A stretch of 64,000 nt of DNA from Amphimedon queenslandica (GCF_000090795.2 NW_003546380.1:140487-204486); one strand, 5' to 3'. Positions 1-12,688 are shown, counted from the first letter of the stretch. Program-made: numbers and translations. The notes: generated by a model from the letters alone, not told the origin.

Positions 1-35
1 ATCACGTGACGACTGAAGAAGCAGAGGTGAGATAA

Positions 36-250
36 AATACTGTATAGCGGGAAATTTTGGAGGGACTAAAATTTGACGAATTGCTAAATTTTGATCATTG
101 GTGAATTTTAATTTGGCAAATTTGTGGCCACGTGCCATTGAGCATGCACATAATGGCTCTAAATGGTAGATTTTTATTCTGGCAAATGGCTATCAAAATG
201 CCAAATTAGCCAAAATTAATCCCCTCCAAAATTTTCTGCTACACGGCATG
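36..250. mobile_element. MITE, family M1 (GTATAGCGGG ends)
   Basis: About 210 bp with imperfect terminal inverted repeats: TACTGTATAGCGGGAAATTT at the left and a run containing CCCTCCAAAATTTTC and TACACGGCA at the right. The interior holds GGCAAATTTGTGGCCACGTG and GAGCATGCACATAATGGCT, which recur in copies at 2972-3131 and, inverted, at 60402-60616. There is no coding capacity, so this is a non-autonomous DNA element. It lies in an intron of the LRRK-like gene or just upstream of the first exon seen. Family assignment is by eye. Confidence 0.6.
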
Positions 251-418
251 CTATTTATTAAGACTGGATTTTTTAAAGTGTTTATTTAACTATAAAAGTA
301 AACTGATAAGTATAAAACCCTTACATGCTTTATAAAAAATAATTTTAGAAAATACAATTATCATTATTATTATCAGTAGTAGTTGTTAGTAGTCTACTAT
401 GGTTGTCTTTTAAAATAG

Positions 419-1586
419 AGTTTCTGTTCTGGGCATCGAAATGGTACTCCTTATTACGAGATTGCTAACGGTCCTACAGAGAGTATCAGTGCTTTGTTTA
501 AGGAAGTACTGGCTCGCCCGCTCATTAATGATCATGTGGTGAGTACAAGTACATGTACATCAACATGTATCAGATAATGTAATACAAATTGGGGGTGATT
601 TCAGAGCCATTTTTTGCAATAATCATGGGCTATATAATACAGGGTATTTTCCAGGAAATGGCTAATTTTAAAATTGGCCATAACTTAATTATTTGAAGTC
701 GGAATCAGCTCAAACTTTTTATATAGCATAAGGACATCAACATGTACCAGGAAATGTAATAAAATTTAGGAGTGATTTTGGAGCCATTTTTGGAAAAACC
801 ATGGGCTATTATAGTACAGGGTATTTTCCTGAAAATAGCACATTTTAAAAATGGCCATAACTCGAAAATTTGAAGTCGGAATCAGTTCAGAATTTCTGCA
901 CAGTATAAGGACATCAGTATGTATCAGAAAATATAATAAAAATTGGGGGTGATTTTGGAGCCATTTTTTGGAAAAACCATGGGCTATAGTACAGGGTATT
1001 TTCCTGAAAATAGCACATTTTAAAAATGGCAATAACTAGAAAATTTGAAGTCAGAATCAGCTCACACTTTCTGCATAGCATAAGGACATCAACATGTATC
1101 AGAAAATGTAATAAAAATTGGGGGTGATTTCAGAGCCATTTTTTGGAAAAACCATAGGCTGGTATTTTTCAGAAAATAGCACATTTTAAAATGGCAGTAT
1201 ATTATATTGTATTACTATGATACCATTTTTCTTATTTTAGTTAAGATTTGACACTGCCCAAGAAAATGCTTCATTTATTACTGAGGTACACTGTACATGT
1301 ACATATACAAGTACTTCAATCATTATATCTTCTTTTCTTCTCCTTTATAGACTATGGAGTGGGCACTAACAACAGGGTCTGCTAACATACTAACGCACTT
1401 AAGAGACTTGGGGTACGAGATATCTGAGGACCTTATCAGAAAATACGACGAGACAGTGGGAGCTTATCTGCTAGGGGAATACCCTCCCAAAGTAAGGACT
1501 GTGGACTCATGTGACTTTAATAAGGGACCATGTGACTTTAAGAATAATTATTTTTAATCATAATTTTATTATTTTTTAATAACTAA

Positions 1587-1620
<34 letters not shown>

Positions 1621-4600
1621 GTTTAGACTCTCTCAAAATTCTCCATCATCAAGAGACCAGAGTTCTCCGAGAGAGGCGAAGAATCCGAACTAGACGAAGA
1701 CGATGAACCACAAACCATCATCGACACTAGACCCAGCCTCCAACTAAGCAAGACTCACCTCCTCCAACTATCCGACATTTCTCTTACTCTCATTCCGTCC
1801 AGCTTCTTCCAAGACCTCCTCCCTCTCTCCTCCATTACTCACGTCGACTTCTCTCGTAATTTATTATGTGAGATCCCGGTTGAATTATGTCAGTTGCCTT
1901 CTCTCACTTACCTTAATCTCTCGCATAATTTTCTTTCTTCTCTTCCCTCGTATGCACATTGGGGCCACACCCACTTGAAGGTACTCAACGTTTCACATAA
2001 TAAGCTTATGGGCGATGCCCTCTCGTCTCCGTCAGCTCATAAGAAATTAGGCGGAGCTGGGACTATGTTTTTTACGAAATTGTGGTCCATTGATGTTAGT
2101 TATAATGAGCTCAATGTTTGCCCCAAGTGGATATTAATTAGTAGAGCCTTGATGCATCTTGATCTTAGCGGTAATACTAAGGTGGGTCTGGTCAATGAAT
2201 TATTATTAATATGTGTAGATAAAAAATTACATTGTACAGTTATATATACATGTACATGTAGATGTAGATGTACATGCACATGCACATGTACATGTATGTA
2301 CATTTAATATTCCCACAAAGCATGCTAAGTGAGCTAAACAGCATGAGCTTCATGAGCTGACAAGCACTACAATACAGTACATGGCATTTGGAGCAACTTT
2401 TAAAATTTGTAAAAAATCCAATTTTGATTGGAATCAGTTCAAACTTTCTACACAACATAAGTAGCATTAAGAGTGTGTATGTGTACATGTATATGCATCT
2501 GAAAGAATATAAAAATAGAGAATTTACTCCTTGTCTTTTTTGTCAACATACCAGGACCTTTGGCCTAGTTTTTGATCAACTTGACAATCCACTGACAAGA
2601 AGCTGCATGAGGACTCTGCCAAAATCCTATCTACCCATATATTCTTTCTTTTCTCTCTCCTTCTTTTCTTTTAGATTAAGTCCCTGCCCCCAGAGCTCGG
2701 CCTAATGTCACACTTGCACACTCTCCTCTTTAATGGCCTCACCCTCTCCGATCCCCCAGACCCCATACCCTCCCTTGGTACTCAGGCTATACTCAGTTAC
2801 CTTCACTACAAGCACAAGTCCTCTCAGCCCATTACCAGTTTAAGAGTCGTCCTAGTTGGCCCAGAGTCGGTCGGTAAGACTTCGCTAGTGGCCAGACTGA
2901 AAGGAGATCCTGTTGATGGTATTAACCCAACCAAAGGCCTTGAGGTGGGAAAGATGATAATGAGAGTCTAGTACTGTATAGTTGGAAATTTGCAGAGAGT
3001 TAAATTTGGCAAATTTGTGGCCATGTGCCATTGAGCATGCGTATAATGGCTCAAAATGCCAGGTTTTATTTTGGCGAATGGATATCAAAATGCCAAATTT
3101 AATTCCCTCCAAAATTTCCCGTTATACAGTATTTTTTGCATCGTATGTGCATTTGCCTTTAAAAACCTTTTAATTTTACTGGTACTAAGTTTTGACAATT
3201 TTACTGTACGTTTTACTCTGCTAGATTTTGTAGATACTGAACTAGTAATAATGAAATTGATGTATGCATGTACACTACCTGTTATAGTTTAATCAATATT
3301 CCCAATATAACTGCATGAAAACTGTATAAAATTATTAGTATTACACTTTGCTATTATAAGGTCTCCGAGTGGAAGTACAAAGGTGACGTCCTCCGACGTA
3401 ACATGGTGACCTTTGATCTTTGGGACTTTACTGGTTCCTCGCGCTACAAGTCTGTGTATTCTTGTTTTGACTGCAAGGACTCACTCCATATCGCTGTCTT
3501 TAATATCAATACTGGTTAGTATTATGCATATAGATGTACATGTGTATCTTTATTTCTCTCCTTCCACATATATCTCCGCCTAGCAAATTTTATACCCTTT
3601 CTACAAGTACATGTGCATGTATATACATGTACAATATGTGTATTTATTGAAATACAGTGTATGCATGTATGTACATGTACATGTAGTTATTATTAATTTT
3701 TAATATTATTTTAGGATATTCTGAGATCATTAGCTGGCTCTCTGACATACAATCCTTCTCTGAGGAGAGGGTCCCTGTGTTACTGGTCTTCACTCATCTT
3801 GACTCGTGCCAGACGAGGGAGGTCAGGGAGTCTGAGAAGAAGAGCAGGAGTGAATGGGTTAAGTATAACATGTCCATCAGTAAGAAACCAGAGACCTCTC
3901 CAGCTTTCACACTCCTGGCTAGTTCTATGAGTCAAACTGTGAAGTCATTGCAGGTTAGTTCATGACTTCTACCACACATCTATTATTAGAGTTAAATGTC
4001 CTTACTATTCACCTCCATTATGACTGTACTGTATTTATTGTTTGTGAATGATAGTCAATTTTATTCAATAATAATAGCATCTACTGTACATGTAAAATGT
4101 ACTCATATCATTTATTGTAACTATTGTATGCATATAATACTGTGTTTACACTAGCTTCTTTAACTGAGCCAGCCCTGTTTAAAGTGGGCCAGCACAGTTT
4201 CATTTGATAGTGTAAACAGTAACCAAACTGAGCTGAAGTGAGCTGGGCCAAACCAGGCCAGCATGGTTAGTACAGCAGGGCTAGCTCAGCCTGGTTCAGC
4301 ACAGTTTGGCCCACTTCTGTAGTGTAAATGCAGCATAAGTCGCAAATATTCTGTCATCATTATTAAATACACTTTCCTCATTTTTCATACCCTTTTATAC
4401 TTTCCTTGATTCTCTCCCTCTTCTCCCCTTCCCTTCCTCACAGGATATTGATGGTAGGAGCTCGGCTCACGAGCGTATCCAATCCTCCCTAGACCAGATG
4501 GAGTTCTCGGGTCACATTGTCCCTCTAATGCCTCTTGTTATTACTGAGCCTCATTTCGTGAGCTGTACCACCGGAGAGGGTATCTCCCAGTTACGTAAGA

Positions 4601-5286
4601 CCCTCTATAGGATAGGGGCGGGGTCCTTTAGGACAACACACCCTGCCTTATTGACAATCGGGATTGAAATACCAACCATGTACTTACAGGTAAGTTTGAG
4701 AGAGAAAGAGAGAGAGAGAGGATGGATCGCTAATTTTGTATGTACTGTACATGTACATGCATAGTTGTAGACATGTACCATAATGGTAAATTGGTAGCTT
4801 TGGTGCCAAATTGGTGTGATAAATATTTGGAAAATCTTGTTGTCACATTTGTAGCAAGAGTAGATAATTAGTTACCTATAGCTACTTTTATTCCTAGTAA
4901 TTGTTGATTTTTAAATGTGATAATGTGTTATAATAGCACAAGATGATTGATTTAATTATGGCAAATGACAAATTCAATGAGTTTAAGCACCTCCAAAATT
5001 ACCCATTTTATGGTATTGAAGTTGAAGTATTTGATTCATTCTTTTTCTGTATATATATTCTGTTCTCTCTCTCTCTCTCTCTCTCTGTAGGTTGAAGACC
5101 TCATTCGTCAGTTAAGAGGACATTTAAAAACAGTAAAGACTGAAGGAGAATTGAAGCCATTCCATTCATTCAATGACATCAGAGAGAGACTAAGACGACC
5201 ATTGAAACAGCTTGATATAACTGCCTCCGACTTCCTCACTGTATTGAGATTCCTACACAAAGTAAGCAAAGACTATACATAATAAA

Positions 5287-5336
<50 letters not shown>

Positions 5337-8300
5337 TTGATAAAAGATGTAAAAATGCCGTATAAATTTATAAGGAATAAGTTTATATTTGAACACATTT
5401 TATATGCAAATTTTAATTTTTAAATATTTTTTTAGAGAGGTGTAGTATTTTTACATGATTCTCCGCGAGTAGATGACAGGAACTCACCAGTGGTAGCCAT
5501 CAACCCACAGATAATCGGGTTCCTTCTCCAGCGTACCATCAGATCGGGTGAGATGCATGGGGAGGGTAGCATCCTTTCTGGATTCCTTCCCAACGTCCAC
5601 CCGGCCATGATTTGGGGCGTCGACCCGGTCCTATTTGCCGATGATAATAACTCAGCCGGTATAACAGGTCTCCAATTGATAGATTTCCTCACTTCGGTCG
5701 ATCTCTGTGCCCCCTTGGTCCCGGGGGCTGTCCTCATCCCCTCTTTATTGCCACGCCTACCTCCGGCCGAAACCGTGTTGAATCTAGAGGACCTGAGTCC
5801 AAAGAGAGTTTATATATTAGGGTACCTCCCCTCGTTCTTCTGGTGTCACTTATTATCGCGCGTGTTGCGTGCCTTAGCCTTCCATCGCTTCCTTCAAGGG
5901 GATACCCTCCTCACTCCCTCCTCCCCCTCCTCTCTCCCTCCTCGACCGGCTAACCCTCTTGTAACACCCACGGGTGCTCGGCTTTTCCTGTGGCAGAAAC
6001 ATTTTGTTTTCGAGGACATTGACGGGTCGAAGTTGTGGCTGGTCGTGTACGAAGGTGGTCAGCTGGGACCAGAGTCGACCCAGTACTGTGGGCGTATTGA
6101 TGTCCTCTTGAAAACTGCTACTAGAGAGAAAGAAGCTGTACTGCTCAGGATTGTGACTGAGGAAATAGACCAGGTCTGTAATATGAGTATGTATATTTAC
6201 ATGTACATGTATACATGTATTTAGTACTTAATATTGTATTGTAATACTGTTCAATTATTTTTACATTTGGTATATGTACATGTACTTGTGCATTATTAAA
6301 TCTTGGTATTTTATCTTGTATTGTTTTTGTTTGAAATTATTTATACTCAATATCTTAAGTTTTATTTATTGTTTTTATTTTCATTTTTTCTCCCCTTCCT
6401 CTTCCCCCAGTTGCTCATGGAGAAGTATCCTAGTCTATTAGATGACTATTTGACTCCTAGTCTTGTTGATGTCCTCGTTCCCCTCAGTTCCAGCTGGTTC
6501 ACAACAGACCTCCTCTCCCCCTCCTCCTCTCCTGACAGCCTTCATGAGGCTTTCAGCATAGGAGGAAGAGGAGGAAGAGATGAGGATGAAGAAGGAGTTG
6601 CTATACCTAATCTTTCATACTCTCTCAAAGGTCGTGGCCACTCTTTCTCGTCTATAGTTGATAGTACTAGTCTCCAGTCCTTTAGCAGTATACAGGGAAC
6701 TCTTCATGAAGCTTTTGCTAGCATAAGAGCAACAGGTAACTGCATGTACATGTACATGTACAGAGAGAGAGAGAGGGGGGGAGAGAGAGAAAGAAGGTGA
6801 CAGTTAGAAAAGAATGATTTTAAGATAGAAAGATAGAGAAGTGAAGAAAGAAACTTAAATCTCAATATACTTGTACTTATTTTAGGTACTCTTCCATCAA
6901 GTGTTAGTTCAGAAGAAGTGCCCAATTTTGATCCAGGGTCTATAAGATCAAATCCTCAAAGTTCCTTAGGCGGACGGCAGGTCATTGATGAGACTCAGAC
7001 TCAAATCCAATACCTGGTACCAGCATGGGAATGTTTGCAAGAGTCGTTCAAATCGCCAGCCCAGCAACTTCGAAGTGGAAAGTTGGATTTTCAGGGTCTA
7101 ATGCCCGACCTTCTTTTTGCTGACTGCCCCGCCCAGAGTTTTATCACACCTCTCGAGAGTCACATGATAGGGATAAAGGTCAACGAGTCGAAGGGAATGT
7201 TCCTACGTCATTACTTTAGCGAAAAAATAATGGAGCCTGCTAAGAGACACAAGGGGGCTCAAAAAACAGTAAGGGAGAGAGAGAGGAGAAAGAAAGAGAG
7301 AAAGAGGGGGGAGGGAGAGGGGGGGAGAGGGAGAGGGAGAGAGGGAGGGAGAGAGAAAGAGAATAGTTTGAATTTTCTTGTTTTTCCAATTCTTTGTTTT
7401 TTAGTTTTATCTAAAGAAGCACATCACTAAATTGTATCAAGATTTCGATCTGCTAAAGAACCTCTCTACACCTCACATCATATCATCGCTAGGATTCCAT
7501 TACAGTGTACCAGTACTGGCCTTAGAACTGTCTCCCCTTGGGTCTGTACGTAAATACCTCAACGATGGGAACAAGTTACTACAGTCTGGAGTACACCAGA
7601 TTGCATTACAGGTTAATGTGCATGTACATGTATGATAGGAGAATAGTGGAACACATTAATATTATGGAAAAACTTTAAAGCTCATGCATGTATTTTTTTA
7701 ATTTGGCATTTTTTTCTCAACAAAATCGACTAGTTATAGTTAAAGGACATTATAATGTACATGTACATAAAAGTTGGGGGGGATTTTGAAGCCATTTTTT
7801 GGAAGAAGCATGGGCCGCTGCATACACTATATAATAGTGCATAGTCCCAGGCCAAATTTTACCAAAATTAAAGAGAAGAATTCTCAATTTTTATGATTTT
7901 TCCAGATACATATGCTTTTATGTTGTGTAGCAAGTTTGAGCTAATTCCAATCACAATTGAATTTTTTACAAATTTTTAAAGTTACTCAAAAATTGGGCCA
8001 AAGAGTATAGGGTCAGTGGCCAAATTTTGCCAAAAATGACTAGGAGAGAATTCTTAATTTTTATAGTTTTTTCTGATGCATATACATGTTTTTATGTTGT
8101 GTAGCAAGTTTTAGCTGATTCTGATCAAAATTAGATTTTTCACGAATTTTTAAAGTTGCTCTAAAATCGGGCCAAAGCCCCTGTACTAATAGCAAGGCTG
8201 CAAAAGTCGTGGCAGCCATTTTGTTTGGGGGTGAATCCTACTTAGTAACGCTACCGCGTTACTAATAGTACAGTGACTTTGGCCAAATTTCACCAGGAGA

Positions 8301-10879
8301 GAATTTTTCATTTTTATGATTTTTCCTGATACATATACATGTTCCTATGTTGTGTAGCAAGTTTGAGCTGATTCCGATCAAATCTGGATTTTTAACGAAT
8401 TTTTAAAGTTGCTCAAAAAAAATCCCTGTACTATAGTACAGTGACTTTGGCCGAATTTTGCCACAAATGACTAGCAAAAAATTCTTCATTTTAATAATTT
8501 TTCTTGATACAGGTGTTAAGTGCCATTAAGTATCTGGACACTAATAGCTTGAACTATCACTGTCTGACATGTGACAATGTGTTACTCTGGCTACTGGAAC
8601 CAGTCACCGTAAAGCTCTCAGACTCTGGTTTACTGCACTCACCAGCCGACTGTATTGTAAGTGATGATGTCATATGTGTCTCGTAATGACATATAAAATA
8701 TTTATTCATTTATTCTTTTAGCTTTGTTCTACATTAAATACGACTGTAACCGCTTCAACCAGGAAAGCAAAAATGTTTAGAGTAAGAAAAAGGATTAAAT
8801 TATAAGACAACGAATATCTATTCTTCCTCTTCTCTTCTCTCCTACTCTCTCTCTCTCTCCCTTCATAGTTTAATCTCATAATGTTTGGCCTCTTTCTTTA
8901 TGAGCTAACACTTCACCGACGTGCTTATGAGGACATCATGTCACTACCAACCTTAATCCTTGCCCTCTATCATCAGCAGCTCGTCCTTAACGTGGAGGCT
9001 GACCTAAAACACAACCAGTCCCAAGTCAAAGCTTGTTATAAACTCTGCATGCAGTCAGTGATACAACTGTGTATTGGAATGGGAGAACTCACTTTTAGAG
9101 GCTTGGAATCGAGACTGAGTCTCTGTGCTGGTGAAAATAACTGGTCACCTCTCAAGCTGACGCTAGACATGGAGGTACTGCTCACTTCTCCCTCGTCTCC
9201 TTACGTCTATTGGGCCTCTGGCTCTCGTGGTCTTGTCATCGGTAACATAGAACCAGATGAAGGTACCTTGTATAGTAAGATCCTAGCAGAAGCCCCTAGA
9301 CCAGAGTCAGGGTTGTTTGCTAATAGACGTGGTAAACCGATACCGATAGCGGTCGGCCATGCGACTGCCATTGATGTTTGTACATATACTCGTCAGGTGT
9401 GGGTGGGGACAGAGAATGGGCTCATGGGATCCGTGTACGTATTCAACCTCCCTGACTTCAAGTCTCATCATTACATTCATTTACAAGACGCCGTCCTCTC
9501 TTTAAAGATAATGAACTCCACCCCTCCTCCCCCTCCCTCTTCCTCTCAGAGTGAGTACGACTACAAGGCCCTAGTCGGTCTTGCTAACGGAACTATTATA
9601 ATATTCTCTGGCAGAAACCAAGAGCGTCTTCTAGAGAACCCTCTCCAAGGTCCTCGGAGAGTAGTGACTACGTTCAACAGGAAACCTTGCCTTGGTATTA
9701 ACGCTGGTACCGATGGTCACCTCTGGACTGCTTGTGGAGATAATTTCGAAGTTTTTGAGTTTCCTGCTATGAAGTCGGTACGTCGTAATGTTTGCTCCTA
9801 TAGTAACGGAGGGGGAGGGGCCTCAGCCTCATCTGTAAAGGGTGAGGTTATTATATACTCTGGTTTGAACAGGCAGGGGGTGTGGTCTGTTGCTAGGAGG
9901 AGCGCAGTGCTACGTCTGTGGGATATCAAAAATGGGGAATTGAAAGCATCGTTTAATGTCCGGTAATTAATAATAATAATAATAATAATGATAGTAATAA
10001 ATAAATGAATAAAATAATAATAATAACAATAACCCCAACAATTTCTTTCTCATAACTCATTTCATTGCATTTTCATGTTTCTCCGCTTTAATTTAAAAAA
10101 TAATGACTACATTGTAATATAGTATATATTTATTAAATTACTGTACTTGTTTTTGATACAGGAATATCTTAAAAGGCGAGTTTAATGAGATTACTGCTCT
10201 AGTAGTGAGAGGTCATGCAGTGTGGCTGGGTACCAGGAGTGGGTACTTGTTCCTTCTTGATGCTTCCGCTATTGAGAACCAGGAGCAAGAGACGGCCATT
10301 AAAGGTTTCCAGTATTGCGGGGACGGACGTGTGAAGGGGATCACACCTTTTCCCTCGTCTTTGAAGGTCAGTGAAACTCATTCTTTGGCAAAAGTTTGTG
10401 GTACAAAATTGTCTGCATTACCAATATTTAAACCAATCAACTATCTAATTTATATGTACCTTGTGGTGATTTGCGCATTTTTAAACGCACATCTTTTAAA
10501 ATGTAATTAGAACCAGCTCAAGTACTTGTGTGCTAAGACAAAACCTTTCAAATACATTAGCTGTCCATTTGGTAGTGATAATTATTATAGTGTGATTAAT
10601 TGCGTAGGGACCACGCCTCCCCAATTGATTCTCTACGCTATGAATAATCTAATGAAACTTGTTAGCTGAAATAATTTTTCGCAAAAACCCACAGACTATA
10701 ATTGTTTCTTTCGCCAGGTTCTATGTAGTATAGAGTATTCCGATGAGGTTTCTGGCTGCATTATGGTGTGGGAGTATCAGTCAACATCTTCTAAAACTCA
10801 GGCCCTCGTATCACCCACCCAGTCCTTACAGCCTGTGAACAAGTACAGGATTGAGTCAGAGTTTCTGTGTGACTCTTAA
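419..10879 (+). CDS. LRRK-like ROCO protein with degenerate kinase domain (5' end outside window)
   Basis: Eighteen exons join in phase: 419-538, 1241-1285, 1351-1491, 1627-2181, 2675-2944, 3361-3514, 3715-3953, 4444-4689, 5091-5261, 5436-6173, 6411-6735, 6886-7268, 7405-7611, 8513-8656, 8722-8781, 8869-9962, 10162-10366, 10718-10879 (TAA). They give 1752 residues; upstream exons are missing. Seen in order: a short helical region, leucine-rich repeats (LTYLNLSHN, LKVLNVSHN, LWSIDVSYN, LMHLDLSGN) near residues 160-300, a Roc GTPase with P-loop GPESVGKTS, G3 DFTG, G4 THLD and SCTTGEG, a COR region near 590-1000, a kinase-like fold near 1090-1350, and WD40-like repeats to the end. LRRK kinases act as GTP-regulated signalling proteins on membranes and microtubules. 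Here HRD is YHC and DFG is DSG, and no glycine loop is evident, so catalysis is unlikely (inference). LRRK1 versus LRRK2 orthology is undecided. AATAAA follows the stop. Confidence 0.88.
590..1195. repeat. Satellite family A, about four units
   Basis: Units of roughly 150-180 bp repeat the phrases GGAGCCATTTTTGGAAAAACC, ATGGGCTATAGTACAGGGTA, GCCATAACTC and GAATCAGCTCAAAC. The same unit forms the larger array at 22330-23890. It fills the intron between 539 and 1240. Confidence 0.8.
2182..2674. repeat. Intron with TACATG-rich microsatellite and a satellite-B fragment
   Basis: An LRRK-like gene intron. Positions 2240-2305 are a run of TACATG/TGCACATG units. Positions 2388-2500 carry one fragment of satellite family B (GGAGCAACTTTTAAAATT, TTGGAATCAGTTCAAAC). 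Nothing else is recognisable. Confidence 0.6.
2972..3131. mobile_element. MITE, family M1
   Basis: Shorter copy of the element at 36-250. It begins TACTGTATAG and ends CCCGTTATACAGTA, with the shared interior GGCAAATTTGTGGCCATGTG and GAGCATGCGTATAATGGCT. It sits in the intron directly after the Roc P-loop exon. Confidence 0.6.
4142..4334. mobile_element. Palindromic MITE, family M9
   Basis: About 190 bp bounded by GTGTTTACACTAGC and AGTGTAAATGCA, which are inverted relative to each other. The interior is rich in inverted CCAGCxCAGTTT and AACTGxGCTGG phrases. It lies in an LRRK-like gene intron and has no open frame. Confidence 0.5.
5293..5335. repeat. (AAT)n microsatellite
   Basis: Fourteen or so uninterrupted ATA/AAT triplets in an intron. 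Confidence 0.9.
7690..8500. repeat. Satellite family B, about four units, reverse orientation
   Basis: Units of roughly 180 bp contain TTATGTTGTGTAGCAAGTTT, GAGCTGATTCCGATCAAA, TTTTTAAAGTTGCTCAAAAA and CTGTACTATAGTACAGTGAC. This is the reverse complement of the arrays at 42345-43330 and 61065-61930. It fills the intron that splits the kinase-like domain. Confidence 0.75.
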
Positions 10880-10926
10880 AATTAACCGGAGGACTTTTTT
10901 GTCATTTTGTGTGAATGTGAAATTTT

Positions 10927-10940
10927 AATAAATCAATAAA
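10927..10940 (+). terminator. Polyadenylation signals of the LRRK-like gene
   Basis: Two AATAAA hexamers (10927-10932 and 10935-10940) about 50 bp after the TAA stop. Confidence 0.6.
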
Positions 10941-10948
10941 TTTAATCA

Positions 10949-11014
<66 letters not shown>
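10949..11014. repeat. (ATT)n microsatellite
   Basis: About 22 tandem ATT triplets just after the poly(A) signals of the LRRK-like gene. Confidence 0.95.
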
Positions 11015-11105
11015 TTGATGCTCAAAGTGATTTTGAATAATTTTATTATTGACACATACTTATTGTTATTATAATAATTATTTTAATCATGCTATATAGC
11101 TATTT

Positions 11106-11325
11106 GAAGTGAGATGGGAAAGGGAGTGGAAGATAAAAGTGAGATAAGTCATCCAGGATGACCTTGTTATGACAGTGAGATTGCCTTATCTGTCATTTCT
11201 TTTCTTTTGAAATGAATGCAGTGTACACTAGTGTATGGGGTCACTGATCAACCCAACACACACCTTACAGTAATTTTAATGCATGATTGTGCAGCTTTTT
11301 AATGGAGATCAATGTTGTAAGTGAT
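11106..11325 (+). repeat. Left copy of a 220-bp direct repeat (segmental duplication)
   Basis: Nearly identical, with only a few differences, to 13758-13979. Both contain GAAGTGAGATGGGAAAGGGA, AAGTCATCCAGGATGACC and CACTAGTGTATGGGGTCACT. The pair brackets the cysteine-rich gene and its broken paralogue, so the block probably arose by tandem duplication. Confidence 0.85.
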
Positions 11326-11328
11326 TGG

Positions 11329-11389
11329 TGTTACAACAAGCCAAGGTATGATAGAGGTGCTGGTACCCTACCTTACCAATGGATTGGGT
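11329..11389 (+). pseudogene. Remnant of the cysteine-rich protein 3' exon
   Basis: Matches the region around 12530-12575 of the intact gene: GTTACAACAAGCCAAGGTAT, then GATAGAGGTGCTGG and TTACCAATGGATT. In frame it reads YNKPRYDRGAGTLPYQ against YKPRYDRGVGSLPYQ in the intact gene. No other exon is seen beside it, so it is a relic of a third copy. Confidence 0.7.
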
Positions 11390-11708
11390 TACATTTCCAT
11401 TTATGGTATATAATCCATGCCTTGCAAGTTGATGATTGATTCAATGAATGAGGAAGAATGTAACAAAGAAAAATACAATGGGGCATTGTGATGCACTAGA
11501 AGTTGTAAATAATAGTATGGACCCAGGGCAAACATGTGGCGTCATGAGAGCCACAATGTCTAACACCAATATTTTGGGTAGCTTACTATTATGTACTATT
11601 AGGTGTACTTAGTTGTAAATAATACCAGGCACACGTGTCAAACATTAAGGTGTTTTTGACACGTGCTTGTAACAAGAGCTACATGATGCATGCCTCATGT
11701 TCAGCAGG

Positions 11709-11716
11709 CTATATAA
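11709..11716 (+). promoter_or_regulatory. TATA box of the cysteine-rich secreted-protein gene
   Basis: CTATATAAAG lies about 50 bp upstream of the ATG at 11764. Spacing and sequence fit a focused promoter; the cap site was not determined. Confidence 0.5.
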
Positions 11717-11763
11717 AGAGGTGCTTTTTGATGCAGTGAGCAAGTTACAACTAAAAGAAAATC

Positions 11764-12688
11764 ATGATGAAGACTCTTGTATTGTTCTTTATGACTCTCA
11801 GTGTTTGTGTTCTGGCTATGCCAAGTATGTCAATAGCTGTATGTGTTAATGTATGTTCATTGTATGTTATTTCTATGATAGGCACAAAGTCTTACAACAA
11901 TGATCATTACAGGTATAATGTATTGTGTGTATACTATTGTACATTATTCATGTGACCTTAGTAACAGAAACAAAGTAACAAACATGAATAACGAGACTTC
12001 ACCGCCAGAAGAAGGAACATCACTTTTACAAGAAAGTATTTTTGTTTCTATTGAATTAAAACCAATCTTTAAAATTTAAAGTTGATACAGATATTAAACT
12101 TAAACTTGAAGGAAACGATATTTGTGCTTACGATAGGGGATCCAAGGTCCTCTGTGTTAATGGTAAGACTTTTGCAACTAGAGTCTGTACTGTTTACTTT
12201 CATTTGTAGTTAAAAAGGCATGTGGAACAAAGTTTTTAGCTGCTTATACTATTGGTTGTGCTGATGATGAGGAGCGGTTTGCTGGAAATTGCTTTAAGAA
12301 ATGTTCACTTCTTGCTAATAAAGATTTCCCATTACGCACAACAAGCTGGACATGTGCAAGGAATGGATGCACTTCAAGTCAGGAATATGATGCTGGTCTC
12401 TGCTATCCTAAATGCAAAGAGTACTACATCGGAGTTGCCACCCTTTGCTGGGGATATTGCAGCAAATTCTGTGGAAAAGATTACAGTGACATGGGTCTAT
12501 ACTGCTACCGGTGGTGGCCACCGCATAGCTGTTACAAGCCAAGGTATGATAGAGGTGTTGGGAGCCTCCCTTACCAACCCTGGACCAATGGACTGGGATG
12601 CAGTGGGTTTGGTGTGAATAATGAAGGAGGATGTCCACTTGAAGATATCTCATATATAGCACCCATTGATCTTGGATGCAACAAGTAG
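11764..12688 (+). CDS. Small secreted cysteine-rich protein
   Basis: Five exons join in phase: 11764-11838, 11882-11912, 11976-12035, 12082-12162, 12210-12688 (TAG), giving 241 residues. Exon 1 encodes a signal peptide (MMKTLVLFFMTLSVCVLAM). The last two exons hold 18 cysteines. A core resembles repeats common in marine invertebrate and protist secreted proteins: GLCYPKCKEYYIGVATLCW, then CSKFCGKDYSDMGLYC and a closing YDRGVGSLP. That comparison is from memory of the general C-x3-C-x8-C-W pattern; no named family is assigned. A tail with three more cysteines (LGCSG, EGGCP, DLGCNK) follows. Exons 2 and 3 were placed by splice phase and by parallel exons in the broken paralogue at 13039; they are the least certain. 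Function is unknown; secretion is inferred. Confidence 0.72.

Noticed and set aside
5432-5737. 101-residue minus-strand frame
   Set aside because: Antisense shadow of the LRRK-like COR exon 5436-6173.
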